From positions 992,001 to 1,056,000 of the forward strand of contig JAPLFG010000003.1 of assembly GCA_026390795.1 (NCBI GenBank): a stretch of DNA of 64,000 nucleotides. Direction: 5' to 3'. Shown here piece after piece: positions 19,401-28,574 of the stretch. Made by a program: the position numbers and the translations under genes. Below the pieces are notes generated by a model. The model had not been told where the DNA came from. It worked only from the letters and a program-made list of their open reading frames with translations, and did not search any database. The stretch is from Ignavibacteriales bacterium. Its GTDB lineage: Bacteria > Bacteroidota > Ignavibacteria > Ignavibacteriales > Melioribacteraceae. How positions within the stretch are numbered: position 1 is the stretch's first letter; the number at the start of each line of letters is the position of its first letter.

Positions 19401-19529
19401 TCCGCCACGGTAAGGACCAATGCCGCGGTAATTTAGTCCGTTGAAAAATGTTGTATCAATTGTTTGAGCAAAAATGTTTGTTGTTAAAAAGAGAAAAATA
19501 ATCGAAACAATTTTTGAAAAACGTTTCAT
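16422..19529 (-). CDS. Large exported BNR/sortilin-like beta-propeller protein
   Basis: The 1035-residue protein has a signal peptide (MKRFSKIVSIIFLFLTTNIF) and many Asp-box/BNR repeats of the form GGGVWKSENAGTTWKNIS, IWKSEDAGKTWKHIG, GLWKSIDGGTTWKNI and GLFRSDDGGENWIKV. These build one or two beta-propellers of the VPS10/sortilin type. The start GLNYRGIGPYRGGRS is typical of a widespread Bacteroidota family annotated as glycosyl hydrolase. The C-terminal third has a beta domain (PGEYKATLIYGKDSTTVPF) and ends in a helical region rich in KKxxE (about 900-1035). Despite the common label, no hydrolytic activity can be claimed from the sequence. It is transcribed away from the aldo/keto reductase, sharing a 191-bp promoter region. 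Confidence 0.85.
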   Translation of the reverse strand: MKRFSKIVSIIFLFLTTNIFAQTIDTTFFNGLNYRGIGPYRGGRSCAVTGVPSNTSLFYFGSTGGGVWKSENAGTTWKNISDNYFGGSIGAIAVSSWDPNVIYAGTGEETVRGNVNSGNGIWKSEDAGKTWKHIGLEDSRHITRIVIDPKNSDLVLVSCLGHLYGPNSMRGIYRTKDGGKNWEKVLFVNNEVGAIDLTMDPTNSRILFASTWRVKRTPYSLESGGEGSGLWKSIDGGTTWKNISSSKGLPKGTLGIIGVTVSKADPHRIYALIEAEEGGLFRSDDGGENWIKVNEDRNLRQRAWYYTRIYSDPKDKVYILNVGFWRSKDGGKSFEGIGTPHGDHHDLWINPDNPDNMIIGDDGGAQISLDGTKSWSSMYNQPTAQFYRVTTDNHFPYRIYGAQQDNSTVRISHRTEGGSIGDRDWEETAGAESGWLAVDPKNNDVVYGGNYAGLIEMINHHTNERHTVDVWPDLPMGHGAKDWKYRFQWNFPLLFSIHDPNTFYAAGNVLFKTTNGGEKWEAISGDLTRNDTTKLISSGGPITKDNTGVEYYCTIFTLAESPLKAGIIWTGSDDGLINLTTDGGKNWKNVTPPKELLPEWAQINSIEANPFNEGGLYVAATRYKSDDYKPYLLKTNDFGKTWKKIVNGIEEEHFTRVVRADTKRQGLLFAGTEEGMYISFNDGDNWQSFQQNLPIVPITDLAIKNEDLIVATQGRSFWIIDDITPLRLLNADVMKKNYYLYQPRETYRISGSGRGDGITSGKNLQSGVILNYYFKEMPDSNAVELKISDNTGIVIKSFKPKTKERGEQLPIKKGLQRFIWNMRYPDAEKFDGMILWGGGGMTGPKAIPGEYKATLIYGKDSTTVPFVIVKDPRSSSTQEELKAQFDFVLTTCEKLTETHKAIKTIRNIRKQINGVNDRIKNRKDADEIKKVGEEINKKITAIEETLYQTKNKSSQDPLNFPVRLNDKLSSLNGSVESGDFKPTEQSYKVKNELVEKIDAELKKLNEVVEIDIPKFNEIVNKVKVPAVILQEEKNN

Positions 19530-19720
19530 TCTGTTTTTCCTTCTCTGTTATAATTCTGAGAAAGAATTTATCTGAAATAAGCTGTGATTTCAACTTTTTT
19601 CTCATTAGCAGAGTGAACTTTATTTATTTCTTCTTCATTAAATTTTTATAAAGATTTTAATTTCCGATTATTTCACTTTTTCTCTAAGTTTCAGTCTGTG
19701 GAAACAATATCGAGGCTTAA

Positions 19721-20707
19721 ATGAAACAGAGGAAACTGGGCATAAATGGTCCATTGGTTTCGACAATTGGATTAGGCTGCATGGGAATGTCTGAATTTTA
19801 CGGAAATGCAGACGAGACTGAATCGATTGCAACTATTCACTATGCTCTTGAGCTCGGAATAAATTTCTTGGATACTTCGGATATGTATGGTCCGTACAAA
19901 AATGAAGAACTTCTTAACAAAGCGATCAAAGGAAAAAGAGAGAAATTTATTCTTGCTACTAAATTTGGAATTTTCCGCACAAACGATCCGAATGTTCGCG
20001 GCATTAATGGACGGCCTGAATATGTTAAATCTTCTTGTGAAGCATCTTTGAAACGTCTTGGTGTAGACTGCATAGATCTTTATTATCAGCACAGAGTTGA
20101 TCCAACAGTACCAATCGAAGAAACAGTCGGTGCAATGGCAGAGCTAGTTAAAGAAGGAAAAATAAAATATATCGGACTTTCAGAAGCCGGACCGAAAACT
20201 ATTAGAAGAGCAAATCAAGTCCATCAAGTTACCGCACTTCAGTCCGAATATTCTCTTTGGACACGAGACCCTGAGGATGAAATTTTAACACTTACAAAAG
20301 AACTTGGAATTACATTCGTTGCTTACAGTCCTCTAGGTAGAGGATTCTTAACAGGACGATTCAAAAAATTTGAAGACTTTGAAGAAGACGATTACAGAAA
20401 ATTCTCTCCAAGATTTCAAGGAGATAATTTCCAAAAGAATATAGAACTTGTTAAAAAAGTTGAAGAGCTTGCAAAAATAAAAGGAGTTCTTCCCGGACAG
20501 TTAGCATTAACTTGGGTAATTGCTCAGAGCGATAACATAGTTCCAATTCCCGGAACAACTAAACTAAAACATATTGAAGAAAATGTTGCCGCAACGGAAA
20601 TAATTTTAACAAAGGATGAGCTTGCGCAAATTGAAATGGGCTTTCCGAAAGGTGCCGCAAGCGGGCTTAGATATCCTGAAGCGATGATGAATTCTGTGAA
20701 CCGATAA
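19721..20707 (+). CDS. Aldo/keto reductase
   Basis: A 328-residue NADPH-dependent oxidoreductase of the AKR superfamily (YajO/AKR13-like). The catalytic tetrad is complete: D51 and Y56 in [10 protein letters not shown]81 in LATKFG, and H124 in [10 protein letters not shown]. The cofactor region [16 protein letters not shown] is typical. The family reduces aldehydes or ketones, including methylglyoxal-like and quinone substrates; the substrate here is unknown. The gene is monocistronic, divergent from the BNR protein gene and convergent with thrC, whose 3' end is 27 bp away. Confidence 0.95.
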   Translation: MKQRKLGINGPLVSTIGLGCMGMSEFYGNADETESIATIHYALELGINFLDTSDMYGPYKNEELLNKAIKGKREKFILATKFGIFRTNDPNVRGINGRPEYVKSSCEASLKRLGVDCIDLYYQHRVDPTVPIEETVGAMAELVKEGKIKYIGLSEAGPKTIRRANQVHQVTALQSEYSLWTRDPEDEILTLTKELGITFVAYSPLGRGFLTGRFKKFEDFEEDDYRKFSPRFQGDNFQKNIELVKKVEELAKIKGVLPGQLALTWVIAQSDNIVPIPGTTKLKHIEENVAATEIILTKDELAQIEMGFPKGAASGLRYPEAMMNSVNR

Positions 20708-20734
20708 TTTTGATTTAAGAGAAAGAATGTTTGG

Positions 20735-22039
20735 TTAATTACTAAGAAGAAGATTCTTCAGTTCTGAATATTCTTTCCCAATTTGAATTGACTTTTTTTC
20801 TTTCGTGAGACAATCTGCAAGCCGGTCCGGCATGGCAATTTCTGTTTGAATAACATCTTCAACAACATCCTTGAATTTTGCCGGGTGAGCTGTTTCTACA
20901 ACAATACCATTCACAATTCCGGCATCATATGAAGATATAAATTGTTTTATCGCTTGGTAACCAACAGCGCCATGAGGATCCATTACATAATTATATTTTT
21001 CAAAAACTTCTTTGATTCCTTTTCTCGTTTCTTCATCAGACCAGCTGGAAGATGAAATATCTTTCTCCATCTCAACATGATCATCATTATACAAATCAAT
21101 AATTCTTTCAAGATTACTTGGATTGCCGACATCCATCGCATTTGAGATCGTGTGAACAGAACTGCGCGGATTAAATTTGCGAGTGTCAATGAATTCTGTG
21201 AAAACATCATTTCGATTCGTGGCGCCGATAAATTTAGTAATTGGAATTCCCATTTTCTTGGCGAATAATCCGGCTGTAATATTCCCCAAGTTACCCGAAG
21301 GGACAGAGATTACAACAGGTTTGGTTTTATCTTTTATCTGACGATATGCATTTATAAAGTAGAAAGTTTGCGGAATCAACCGCGCGATATTAATTGAATT
21401 TGCAGAACTAATATTTAATTTAGCTTTGAGTTCGTCATCTACAAAAGCGTCTTTCACTAGACGCTGGCAATCATCAAACGTTCCGTTTACCTCAATGGCG
21501 GTAATGTTTTTATCAAGAGTTGTTAATTGTTTCTCTTGAATTAAACTTACTTTCCCTTTTGGATAAAGGATGAAAACATTAATTCCTTCAACTTCGTAGA
21601 ATCCATGTGCAACTGCGCTGCCTGTATCTCCCGAAGTTGCTACAAGTATATTAAATTCTTTGTTCAAATCTTGGGCAAAATACTCCATAGTCTTTGCCAT
21701 AAAACGCGCGCCAAAATCTTTGAATGCCAAAGTCGGTCCGTGAAATAATTCCAATACAGATAATTGTTCTGATAATTCAATCAAGGGAGCGGGAAAATTA
21801 ATTGCGTTTTCAATTATGGTTAATAACTTTTGATCATTAATCTCTCTGCCGATAAAATTTTTTGAAACTTCATAACCAATCTCTTGTAAGGAATATTTTT
21901 CAATCTCTTTCACCATTGATGACGGCATGGCTGCAATTGATTCCGGCATAAACAAACCGCCGTCTTTTGCCAGACCTTCCATTACGGCAGTTTTAAAACT
22001 CACAAAATTATTTTTAGAGCGTGTACTGTAATAATTCAT
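20735..22039 (-). CDS. thrC: Threonine synthase
   Basis: A PLP-dependent enzyme that converts O-phosphohomoserine to threonine, the last step of the pathway. The 434-residue sequence shows the N-terminal MNYYSTRSKNNFVSFKTAVMEGLAKDGGLFMP-like start, the PLP lysine K107 in TLAFKDFGARFM, SGDTGSAVAHGF (phosphate contacts) and the glycine-rich VSVPSGNLGNITAG loop. It belongs to the E. coli-like subfamily, in which the lysine has the same number. The ATG follows the thrB stop codon directly (TAA ATG), so it is translationally coupled and is the last gene of the thrA-asd-thrB-thrC operon. Confidence 0.97.
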   Translation of the reverse strand: MNYYSTRSKNNFVSFKTAVMEGLAKDGGLFMPESIAAMPSSMVKEIEKYSLQEIGYEVSKNFIGREINDQKLLTIIENAINFPAPLIELSEQLSVLELFHGPTLAFKDFGARFMAKTMEYFAQDLNKEFNILVATSGDTGSAVAHGFYEVEGINVFILYPKGKVSLIQEKQLTTLDKNITAIEVNGTFDDCQRLVKDAFVDDELKAKLNISSANSINIARLIPQTFYFINAYRQIKDKTKPVVISVPSGNLGNITAGLFAKKMGIPITKFIGATNRNDVFTEFIDTRKFNPRSSVHTISNAMDVGNPSNLERIIDLYNDDHVEMEKDISSSSWSDEETRKGIKEVFEKYNYVMDPHGAVGYQAIKQFISSYDAGIVNGIVVETAHPAKFKDVVEDVIQTEIAMPDRLADCLTKEKKSIQIGKEYSELKNLLLSN

Positions 22040-22975
22040 TTAGCCAATCACTCTCGGACCGATTTTATTGATCGCAGAATTATAGACAATATTTTTCTTC
22101 ACATATTTTGAAGAAACTCTCTTCATTGCAATTCCGATTTTTTCTGCATTTTCTTTTGATGTACTGAAAGCGAACATTGCCGGTCCCGATCCGGATATGC
22201 TGCAGCCGATCGATCCGGAATTTAAAGCAGCTTCTTTTATTTCATAAAAACCGGGAATCAATTTTGCGCGCGCAGGTTCGGCAATTAGATCATTCATAGA
22301 TCGTTTAATCAGATCATAATCGCTCTTCAACAAACCGGCAATTAATCCCGCTGCATTGCCTGTTTGAGTTATTACATCTTTCATAGGCAGATTTTTTTTG
22401 ATAAGCTTTCTTGCCTCGGATGTTTTTATTTCAAATTGAGGATGAAGGATTGTACAAAATAATTTTTTAGGAGAGGACAATTCAATTATATCTGTCGGGT
22501 TGTAACCGCGTATTAGAATGAATCCGCCAAACAGGCAGGGCGCAACATTATCTGCATGAATGCTTCCGGCGGCAACTTTTTCACCGAGCAAAGCAAATTG
22601 CAATAATTCATATTTTGTAAATGGTCTGTCAAGCAATTCATTCAAAGCAAATGGAGCGGCTACAGCACTTGCCGCACTCGATCCGAGTCCACTGCCGGAA
22701 ATAATCTTTTTTCGGATTTCAATTTCTACTCCAATATTAATCCGCAATTTCGAAAGCATATTTTTTAATGCTACAGTTGCCGTATTTTTTTTTATATCGA
22801 AAGGTATTCCGCTTTTATCACCGGTGATTTTTAAAATTTTAATTCCAGGTTTGTCTGTTAGTCTTACTATCATTTCTTCAACGGGAGTATTAATAGCGAA
22901 ACCCATAATGTCGAATCCGGGACCGACGTTTGAAACTGTTGCAGGCACAACTACTTTTATACTTTTTGAATTCAT
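22040..22975 (-). CDS. thrB: Homoserine kinase
   Basis: A GHMP-family kinase of 311 residues that phosphorylates homoserine for threonine synthase. Visible motifs are the N-terminal VPATVSNVGPGFDIMGFAI block, the ATP loop GSGLGSSAASAVAAPFAL (about 94-111) and the C-terminal GSIGCSISGSGPAMFAFS motif 3. The ATG overlaps the asd stop (ATGA) by 4 bp and thrC starts directly after its stop. This places it in the middle of a four-gene operon making threonine from aspartate. Confidence 0.97.
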   Translation of the reverse strand: MNSKSIKVVVPATVSNVGPGFDIMGFAINTPVEEMIVRLTDKPGIKILKITGDKSGIPFDIKKNTATVALKNMLSKLRINIGVEIEIRKKIISGSGLGSSAASAVAAPFALNELLDRPFTKYELLQFALLGEKVAAGSIHADNVAPCLFGGFILIRGYNPTDIIELSSPKKLFCTILHPQFEIKTSEARKLIKKNLPMKDVITQTGNAAGLIAGLLKSDYDLIKRSMNDLIAEPARAKLIPGFYEIKEAALNSGSIGCSISGSGPAMFAFSTSKENAEKIGIAMKRVSSKYVKKNIVYNSAINKIGPRVIG

Positions 22976-24030
22976 AAATATTTATCCAGGTAGCCCTTTG
23001 CTTTCATTAATTCTGCAATCAGAATAGTTCCGCCTGCAGCGCCTCTAACTGTATTGTGAGAAAGAACTACAAATTTGTAATCGAATAAAGGACATTCGCG
23101 CAGTTTGCCGATGGAAACGGACATCCCGTTTCCTAAATTTCTGTGAAGCTTTGGCTGAGGAAATTTTTCATCATCCAAATAAATTAATGGTTTCTCTGGC
23201 GCGAAAGGTAAATTAAGTTTCTGAGGTTCGCCGGAATAATTATTCCATGCGTTAAGAATTTCTTCTTTTGAAATTTTCTTTTTCAGCTTTATCTGAACAC
23301 ACTCAGTATGACCGTCAATTACCCCAACTCGATTGCATTGCGCGCTAACAATCATCTTTGAGTATTCAAATTTATTTTCTTTTAGTAAACCAAGAATTTT
23401 CTTCGGTTCCTTTTCCATTTTTTCTTCTTCACCGCTGATAAATGGAATCACATTATCAATTATATCCATACTTGGAACACCTGGATATCCGCCGCCGGAA
23501 ATAGCTTGCATCGTTACTACGTTCACGGATTCGATCCCGAACTTATCATCGAGCGGTTTCAACGCCATTACCAAGCCGATGGTCGAGCAATTGGGATTTG
23601 TTATTATAATACCGTTTCCAAATTTTTGTGTTCTTACAAGTTCGAGATGATCCGGATTTATCTCCGGCACAATTAGAGGTACATCATCATCAAAACGGTG
23701 ATTGCGCGCGTTCGAAATTACAACATACCCTGCTTTCGCAAAATCCTCTTCGATAGTTCCGGCAACCGAAGCATCGAGAGCAGAAAAAACAATTTTCGAT
23801 TTCAGTGTGGGTACACATTTTTTAACTTCCATTTCAGCAATATCTTTTTTCAATGGCGTTTGCATCACCCAGTTAACAGCATCGCCGTATTTTTTCCCGG
23901 CGGATTTATCGGAAGCGGCGAGCTCGGAAATCTCGAACCACGGATGATTACAAAGCAACTCAATAAATTTTTGACCCACACTGCCGGTTGCACCAAGAAT
24001 TGCAACATTTATTTTTTTCATCTCGCTCAT
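22972..24030 (-). CDS. asd: Aspartate-semialdehyde dehydrogenase
   Basis: It reduces aspartyl phosphate to aspartate semialdehyde with NADPH, the branch step to threonine, methionine and lysine. The 352-residue protein has the nucleotide-binding start NVAILGATGSVGQKFIELL, the catalytic Cys in NPNCSTIGLVMAL (about 147) and the active-site segment VSAQCNRVGVIDGHTECVQI. The sequence style (HPWFEISELAASDKSAGKKY) is that of the archaeal/fungal-like Asd group rather than the E. coli type. It sits 3 bp after thrA and overlaps thrB. ATG at 24021 (MKKINV) is an alternative start; the ATG at 24030 is used here. Confidence 0.95.
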   Translation of the reverse strand: MSEMKKINVAILGATGSVGQKFIELLCNHPWFEISELAASDKSAGKKYGDAVNWVMQTPLKKDIAEMEVKKCVPTLKSKIVFSALDASVAGTIEEDFAKAGYVVISNARNHRFDDDVPLIVPEINPDHLELVRTQKFGNGIIITNPNCSTIGLVMALKPLDDKFGIESVNVVTMQAISGGGYPGVPSMDIIDNVIPFISGEEEKMEKEPKKILGLLKENKFEYSKMIVSAQCNRVGVIDGHTECVQIKLKKKISKEEILNAWNNYSGEPQKLNLPFAPEKPLIYLDDEKFPQPKLHRNLGNGMSVSIGKLRECPLFDYKFVVLSHNTVRGAAGGTILIAELMKAKGYLDKYL

Positions 24031-24033
24031 TTC

Positions 24034-26490
24034 TTAACTCAAATAATTTGATATTCTTAAAATGTCCGAAAGGATTCCTACTGCAGTGAAATCCGCACCG
24101 GCGCCTTGCCCGCGGATTACAAGGGGATTTTTCCAATAATTTTTTGTGGTGAATGCAACAATATTCTCACTGTTGGTTAGATTGGAAAACGGATGATTCT
24201 TCTCGATCTCTTCAATTGCCAATCTTGCTTTTCCATTTTCATATCTGGCAATGTAACTCAATACACAATTTTTCTCAGCAGCGTTTTTCTTTTTCTGAAT
24301 AATCCGTTCGTCATCTTTTTTCAACAGTTCAAAAAAGTCTTCAATGCTTTTTGCATTTTCCGATTCTTGAGAAATTAGTTTTTCAATTTCAATATCTTTT
24401 AGTTCGAACGGAACTCCGGATTCGCGGATCAGAATTAAAAGTTTTCTTGACATATCCAGCCCGCTTAAATCATCACGCGGATCCGGTTCGGTATAACCTT
24501 TCTCTTTAGCAAGTTTTACAACGTCGCTAAAGCTGTCTTTCTCTTTCAGTGTATTAAAAATAAAACTAAGCGTTCCGGAAAATATCCCTTCTATCTTCAC
24601 AACTTCATCGCCGTTTGCGATAATATCTTTTAATGTGCTTATAACCGGGAGCGCAGACCCAACATTTGTTCCGTATCTGAACTGAACATTTTTCTTAGAG
24701 GCGGCTTCTCGTAATAACAGATACTTATCATAACTTTGTGTATTAGCAATTTTGTTCGGCGTTACAATCGAAATGCTTGCGTTTAATATTTGCAAATAAT
24801 TTTTTACAACGCTGTCGTTTGCCGTGCAATCAACAAGTATTGAATTGGGAAGATTCAGCTCTTTCATCCGTTCAATAAATTTTTCAATATCAGATTCTTC
24901 TTCGGAGTTGCCAAGCAATGTTTCCCAGTAATTAAATTCAATCCCGGATTCGTCAAAAAACATTTTCTTCCTGTTCATCAGCCCTGTTACATTTATTTTT
25001 GTCCTAAGCCGATCAGAAACGTAAACATTGCGGTCCACCAAAAGACGAAGCAGTGCGCTGCCAACCAATCCCGGTCCAACCAGAAATAAATTCAAAATTT
25101 TCCGTTTTGATAAGAACAATGAATTATGTAAAACATTCAGCGCTTTCTTCAAATCGGTTTTTGATATCACCAAAGAAATATTTAATTCTGAAGAACCTTG
25201 TGCGATTGCGATTATGTTTATTCCGTTTTTGCCGAGCGCTTGGAATACTTTTCCGGAAATTCCGGGAGTGTGCCGCATGTTTTCACCGACAACTGCGATG
25301 ATCGACATATCAGCTTCGACAATCACTTCATCAATCATCCCGTCACGTATTTCCCATTTGAACTCTTCTTCGATTAAATTTTTGGATTGCTTTCCTTGCT
25401 GCGGCAAAACTGCGAAACAGACACTATGTTCGGATGATGCTTGTGTAATCAATATAACATTGATGTTCGCTTTCGCGAGCGCGCTAAAAATTCTTGAGGC
25501 AATTCCAACAACGCCGACCATTCCGCTTCCGGTAATTCTTAAAAGAGTGATATCGTCTATCGAAGAAATTCCTTTTACGCTGAAACTGCTTTCCGGTTCG
25601 CTCTCTGTTATTACGGTTCCTTTGAATGCCGGATTGAAAGTGTTCTTAATTCTAATTGGTATTTTTTTAATCAGAGCCGGTTTCATTGTTGGCGGATGAA
25701 TAACCTTTGCACCGAAGTGTGACATTTCCATAGCCTCTTCGTATGTAACGGAATTAAGAGAATATGAATCGTTGACCTTGCGCGGATCCGCGGTTAAAAT
25801 CCCGTTAACATCGGTCCAAATTTCAATTTCCTCTGCATTCAAAGCGGCTCCTAAAATGGAAGCGGTGTAATCCGATCCGCCGCGTCCAATCGTTGTAGTC
25901 TCATTGTTATCAGTCGAACCGATAAATCCGGTTACTACCTGAACTTTTTTATGCTTCGCAAAATGATCTGCGATATTTTTTTCTGTCAAATCAAAATTTA
26001 TTCTTGCGTTGCCGAAGTTATCATCCGTTTTAATTATTAATCTACTATCTAAAAATTCTGAATCTATTTCACGCGCATTCAATGCTCCATCAATTATGGT
26101 ACAGGAAAGTTGTTCACCAAAACTCATTACAAAATCTAATGTGCGTAAAGTGAGTTCTTTAACTAAAAATATTCCGCGAAGGATTTCATCAAGCTCATCA
26201 AAAAGAGAAGTAAGTTTTGATTTAAGTTCACTGCTGTTCTGCGCCGGGATAAGAAAATCAATTGCCTTGAAATGAATATCCTTTATCTGATCTAGATCAT
26301 TTATGTAGAAGTCATCACGGTTTACCGCTTTCTGACTAATGGAAATAAGACTGTCCGTTATTCCTTGGAAGGCAGAAAACACGACTGCAAAGCGAATCTT
26401 CTTTTGCTGATATTCGCTCAGAATCTCGATGACACTCTTAATTCTTTCCGGAGTCCCGATTGATGAACCACCAAATTTTAATACTCGCAT
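24034..26490 (-). CDS. thrA: Bifunctional aspartokinase/homoserine dehydrogenase
   Basis: The 818-residue fusion catalyses the first and third steps from aspartate to homoserine. Residues 1-290 are the aspartokinase (KFGGSSIGTPERIKSV, TTIGRGGSDYTASILGAAL). Two ACT-type regulatory units follow at about 310-450 (ITGSGMVGVVGIASRIFSAL and MRHTPGISGKVFQALGKNGI). From about 465 comes the homoserine dehydrogenase, with NAD(P)-binding FLVGPGLVGSALLRLL and catalytic EGIFSGTLSFIFNTLKEK and DPRDDLSGLDMSRK. The ACT domains imply feedback control by threonine. It heads the thrA-asd-thrB-thrC operon. No leader peptide or attenuator was recognised in the 121 bp before it. Confidence 0.97.
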   Translation of the reverse strand: MRVLKFGGSSIGTPERIKSVIEILSEYQQKKIRFAVVFSAFQGITDSLISISQKAVNRDDFYINDLDQIKDIHFKAIDFLIPAQNSSELKSKLTSLFDELDEILRGIFLVKELTLRTLDFVMSFGEQLSCTIIDGALNAREIDSEFLDSRLIIKTDDNFGNARINFDLTEKNIADHFAKHKKVQVVTGFIGSTDNNETTTIGRGGSDYTASILGAALNAEEIEIWTDVNGILTADPRKVNDSYSLNSVTYEEAMEMSHFGAKVIHPPTMKPALIKKIPIRIKNTFNPAFKGTVITESEPESSFSVKGISSIDDITLLRITGSGMVGVVGIASRIFSALAKANINVILITQASSEHSVCFAVLPQQGKQSKNLIEEEFKWEIRDGMIDEVIVEADMSIIAVVGENMRHTPGISGKVFQALGKNGINIIAIAQGSSELNISLVISKTDLKKALNVLHNSLFLSKRKILNLFLVGPGLVGSALLRLLVDRNVYVSDRLRTKINVTGLMNRKKMFFDESGIEFNYWETLLGNSEEESDIEKFIERMKELNLPNSILVDCTANDSVVKNYLQILNASISIVTPNKIANTQSYDKYLLLREAASKKNVQFRYGTNVGSALPVISTLKDIIANGDEVVKIEGIFSGTLSFIFNTLKEKDSFSDVVKLAKEKGYTEPDPRDDLSGLDMSRKLLILIRESGVPFELKDIEIEKLISQESENAKSIEDFFELLKKDDERIIQKKKNAAEKNCVLSYIARYENGKARLAIEEIEKNHPFSNLTNSENIVAFTTKNYWKNPLVIRGQGAGADFTAVGILSDILRISNYLS

Positions 26491-26611
26491 TATTTTACCG
26501 GCTTTTAATAAATATTGGATTTTATATTCATATGATACTAAAAAAATATTGGAAGAGAAAAGTTTTACTCTGTAATTTCAGTTGTCAATAAAACCAAAAC
26601 AGGAATGATTT

Positions 26612-27688
26612 ATGAAATCCGTAAAATTTATCATTTGCACATTTTTATTTCTTGTCATATTCGCAATTCAGATTCCGGCACAAGAAAATGAGAAATCGGC
26701 AAATGAATTAATCGAAAAGAAATTTGAATCACTCGATCACCGTCTCGATCAGCTGGCAAAAGCAATTGATGATATTCAATGGTACAACAAAGTTGGAGAT
26801 GTTGCCAATATAGAAAAAGTTTTTATAGTCGGTCCGCCTCCGGCAAGAATTCCAAATCCGACTGCTATGGGCGCAAATAATCCTCTAAAATTTTGGGCTT
26901 ATGTTTTTATTCCAACCAAGATCGATCGAAGCAAAAAATATCCGCTTATTGTACTTCCTCACGGCGGAGTTCATGCAGACTTCACAACATATCATACGCA
27001 CATCATACGCGAAATGATGGCTCAAGGCTATATTGTTGTAGCTCCGGAATACCGCGGCAGTACCGGATACGGTCAAAGTTTTTATGAAAAAATTGATTAT
27101 GGCGGATTGGAAGTTGACGATAATAATGCAGCACGAGCATGGATGATTGAGAACTATGACATTGTTGATAAAAATCGTGTTGGTATTACAGGATGGAGCC
27201 ACGGCGGATTAATTGCATTGATGGATATCTTTCAGCATCCGGACGACTACAAAGTGGCATTCGCCGGTGTTCCTGTAAGCGATCTGATTATTCGTTTAGG
27301 TTCTCACGGCAAATCGTACGAAGATGAATTCTCAGCTAAATTTCATATCGGTAAAACGGTAAATCAAGACGTGAATGAATACAGAAGAAGATCACCGGTT
27401 AATTATGTTGAGAAATTAAAAACTCCTCTTCTTATTCACACGAACACAATTGATGATGACGTATATGTTCTTGAAGTCGAACATTTAATTGAGGCATTAA
27501 AAGCTGCCGGTAAAAAATTCGATTATGAAATTTTTAAAGAAGCGCCCGGCGGACATAGTTTTGACCGCATTGATACAAAACTTGCTAAAGAAATTCGAAT
27601 GAAGATCTATAAATTTATAGGTGAGTATCTAAATCCACCGTTTCCTTTTAAGACAATTAAGGACTTAGAAAAAGCAGGTTACCGTTGA
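26612..27688 (+). CDS. Exported S9-type peptidase/alpha-beta hydrolase
   Basis: The 358-residue protein has a signal peptide (about 1-23, IFAIQIPAQ), a short helical segment and a prolyl-oligopeptidase-type catalytic domain. The nucleophile is Ser196 in ITGWSHGG, the acid is in HTNTIDDDV (about 280-282), and the His is H314 in PGGHSFDR. The REYRGSTGYG-like segment (EYRGSTGYGQSFYE) is characteristic of S9 dipeptidyl-peptidase-like enzymes. The usual N-terminal propeller is absent, so it may act on small peptides or esters outside the cytoplasm. It has an AGG-rich upstream region, is divergent from thrA and ends at a strong hairpin. Confidence 0.9.
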   Translation: MKSVKFIICTFLFLVIFAIQIPAQENEKSANELIEKKFESLDHRLDQLAKAIDDIQWYNKVGDVANIEKVFIVGPPPARIPNPTAMGANNPLKFWAYVFIPTKIDRSKKYPLIVLPHGGVHADFTTYHTHIIREMMAQGYIVVAPEYRGSTGYGQSFYEKIDYGGLEVDDNNAARAWMIENYDIVDKNRVGITGWSHGGLIALMDIFQHPDDYKVAFAGVPVSDLIIRLGSHGKSYEDEFSAKFHIGKTVNQDVNEYRRRSPVNYVEKLKTPLLIHTNTIDDDVYVLEVEHLIEALKAAGKKFDYEIFKEAPGGHSFDRIDTKLAKEIRMKIYKFIGEYLNPPFPFKTIKDLEKAGYR

Positions 27689-27694
27689 TTATAA

Positions 27695-27721
27695 TTCGGG
27701 GCAGAAAATTTCTGCCCCGAA
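27695..27721. terminator. Bidirectional terminator hairpin between convergent genes
   Basis: Perfect 13-bp arms TTCGGGGCAGAAA and TTTCTGCCCCGAA with a 1-nt centre fill the 36-bp gap between two convergent genes. The GC-rich core flanked by A/T bases can work in both directions. Confidence 0.8.
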
Positions 27722-27724
27722 ATT

Positions 27725-28366
27725 CTATCTCCGCCTTGGAACAATAATTCGATCCCTAATCATTTTAGGAATTACGAGTTCCGAAACTTCTTTACTGAAA
27801 ATTTTAGGTGAACTTGGATTCACCGATTCTGTAATTGCCGACCAGATCATTTTCCCATCTTCGGTTGGTTCCCAGAGAGTTGTTTCTATTTGAGTTATTG
27901 TTTCCCTTTCTATATATCCCGGCGTTCTTATTACACTATAGCCCATTCCGTACCATCTTCTAAATCCAAAACCGTAATTAAGCGGCATATAATAAAGTCG
28001 TCCCGGAACGCGATATTTTTTACTCTCTTCATTCACTTTTTGAATGAGAACTATTCCATCATAATTATCTTTAAAAAGATTGGGTATATCCTTCTCTTGC
28101 GGCACATCATTTGGATAATAATTGTATGATGGTGTGGCTTTTATCCCTTTTGCTCGTAAAGCTTCTACGTATGAATCTTCCCAAATTCTTTTCTTAAGCT
28201 TATTATTGTTTATCGCCAAGACCAAAACATTTTTCATTGTGCCGCGTTTATATGTTTGGTCTTTCCAGGAATCAATAAGTCTGGAAGAAGAACAACCGGC
28301 AAATAGAATAGCTGAGAATAAGACAATTGTAGAATAGAGCAGCAATATTTTAAATTTTCCACTCAT
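27725..28366 (-). CDS. DUF4136-like lipoprotein
   Basis: Starting at the ATG at 28366, which has AAGGAG 7 nt upstream, the protein has 213 residues. It carries a lipoprotein signal peptide with lipobox FAGC. The mature part begins SSSRLIDSWKDQTYKRGTMKNVLVLAI and later has WEDSYVEALRAKGIKATPSY. This pattern resembles DUF4136-type lipoproteins, which carry a conserved SWKD segment and a Rossmann-like region. The C-terminal part contains a Tyr/Gly/Arg-rich stretch (NYGFGFRRWYGMGYS). Longer frames upstream have no ribosome site. The function is unknown; it is probably anchored in the outer membrane. Confidence 0.75.
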   Translation of the reverse strand: MSGKFKILLLYSTIVLFSAILFAGCSSSRLIDSWKDQTYKRGTMKNVLVLAINNNKLKKRIWEDSYVEALRAKGIKATPSYNYYPNDVPQEKDIPNLFKDNYDGIVLIQKVNEESKKYRVPGRLYYMPLNYGFGFRRWYGMGYSVIRTPGYIERETITQIETTLWEPTEDGKMIWSAITESVNPSSPKIFSKEVSELVIPKMIRDRIIVPRRR

Positions 28367-28574
28367 TGCTAAACTCCTTCTTTTTATTTTACAACAATTT
28401 GACAAAAGTTTAATGCATAAGGTTTATCAAGAATCCAGGTGAATTAAAAGTACCCTTGAATAAAGAAATTAACAATGCAAAAATTCATTTTACAGTATGC
28501 TGATTTTAGATCCGGAATTTATAATACTATTTATATTTTAGATGGAATTACAAAATCAGAGGCAGGCTTTACGA

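Noticed and set aside
16422-19529. Functional label glycosyl hydrolase for the BNR protein
   Set aside because: Asp-box propellers also occur in sortilin-like and binding proteins, and no catalytic residues could be identified.
25028-25699. Long open frame on the plus strand inside thrA
   Set aside because: It lies fully antisense to a conserved enzyme gene, has no ribosome site or recognisable domain, and is explained by codon bias of the real gene.
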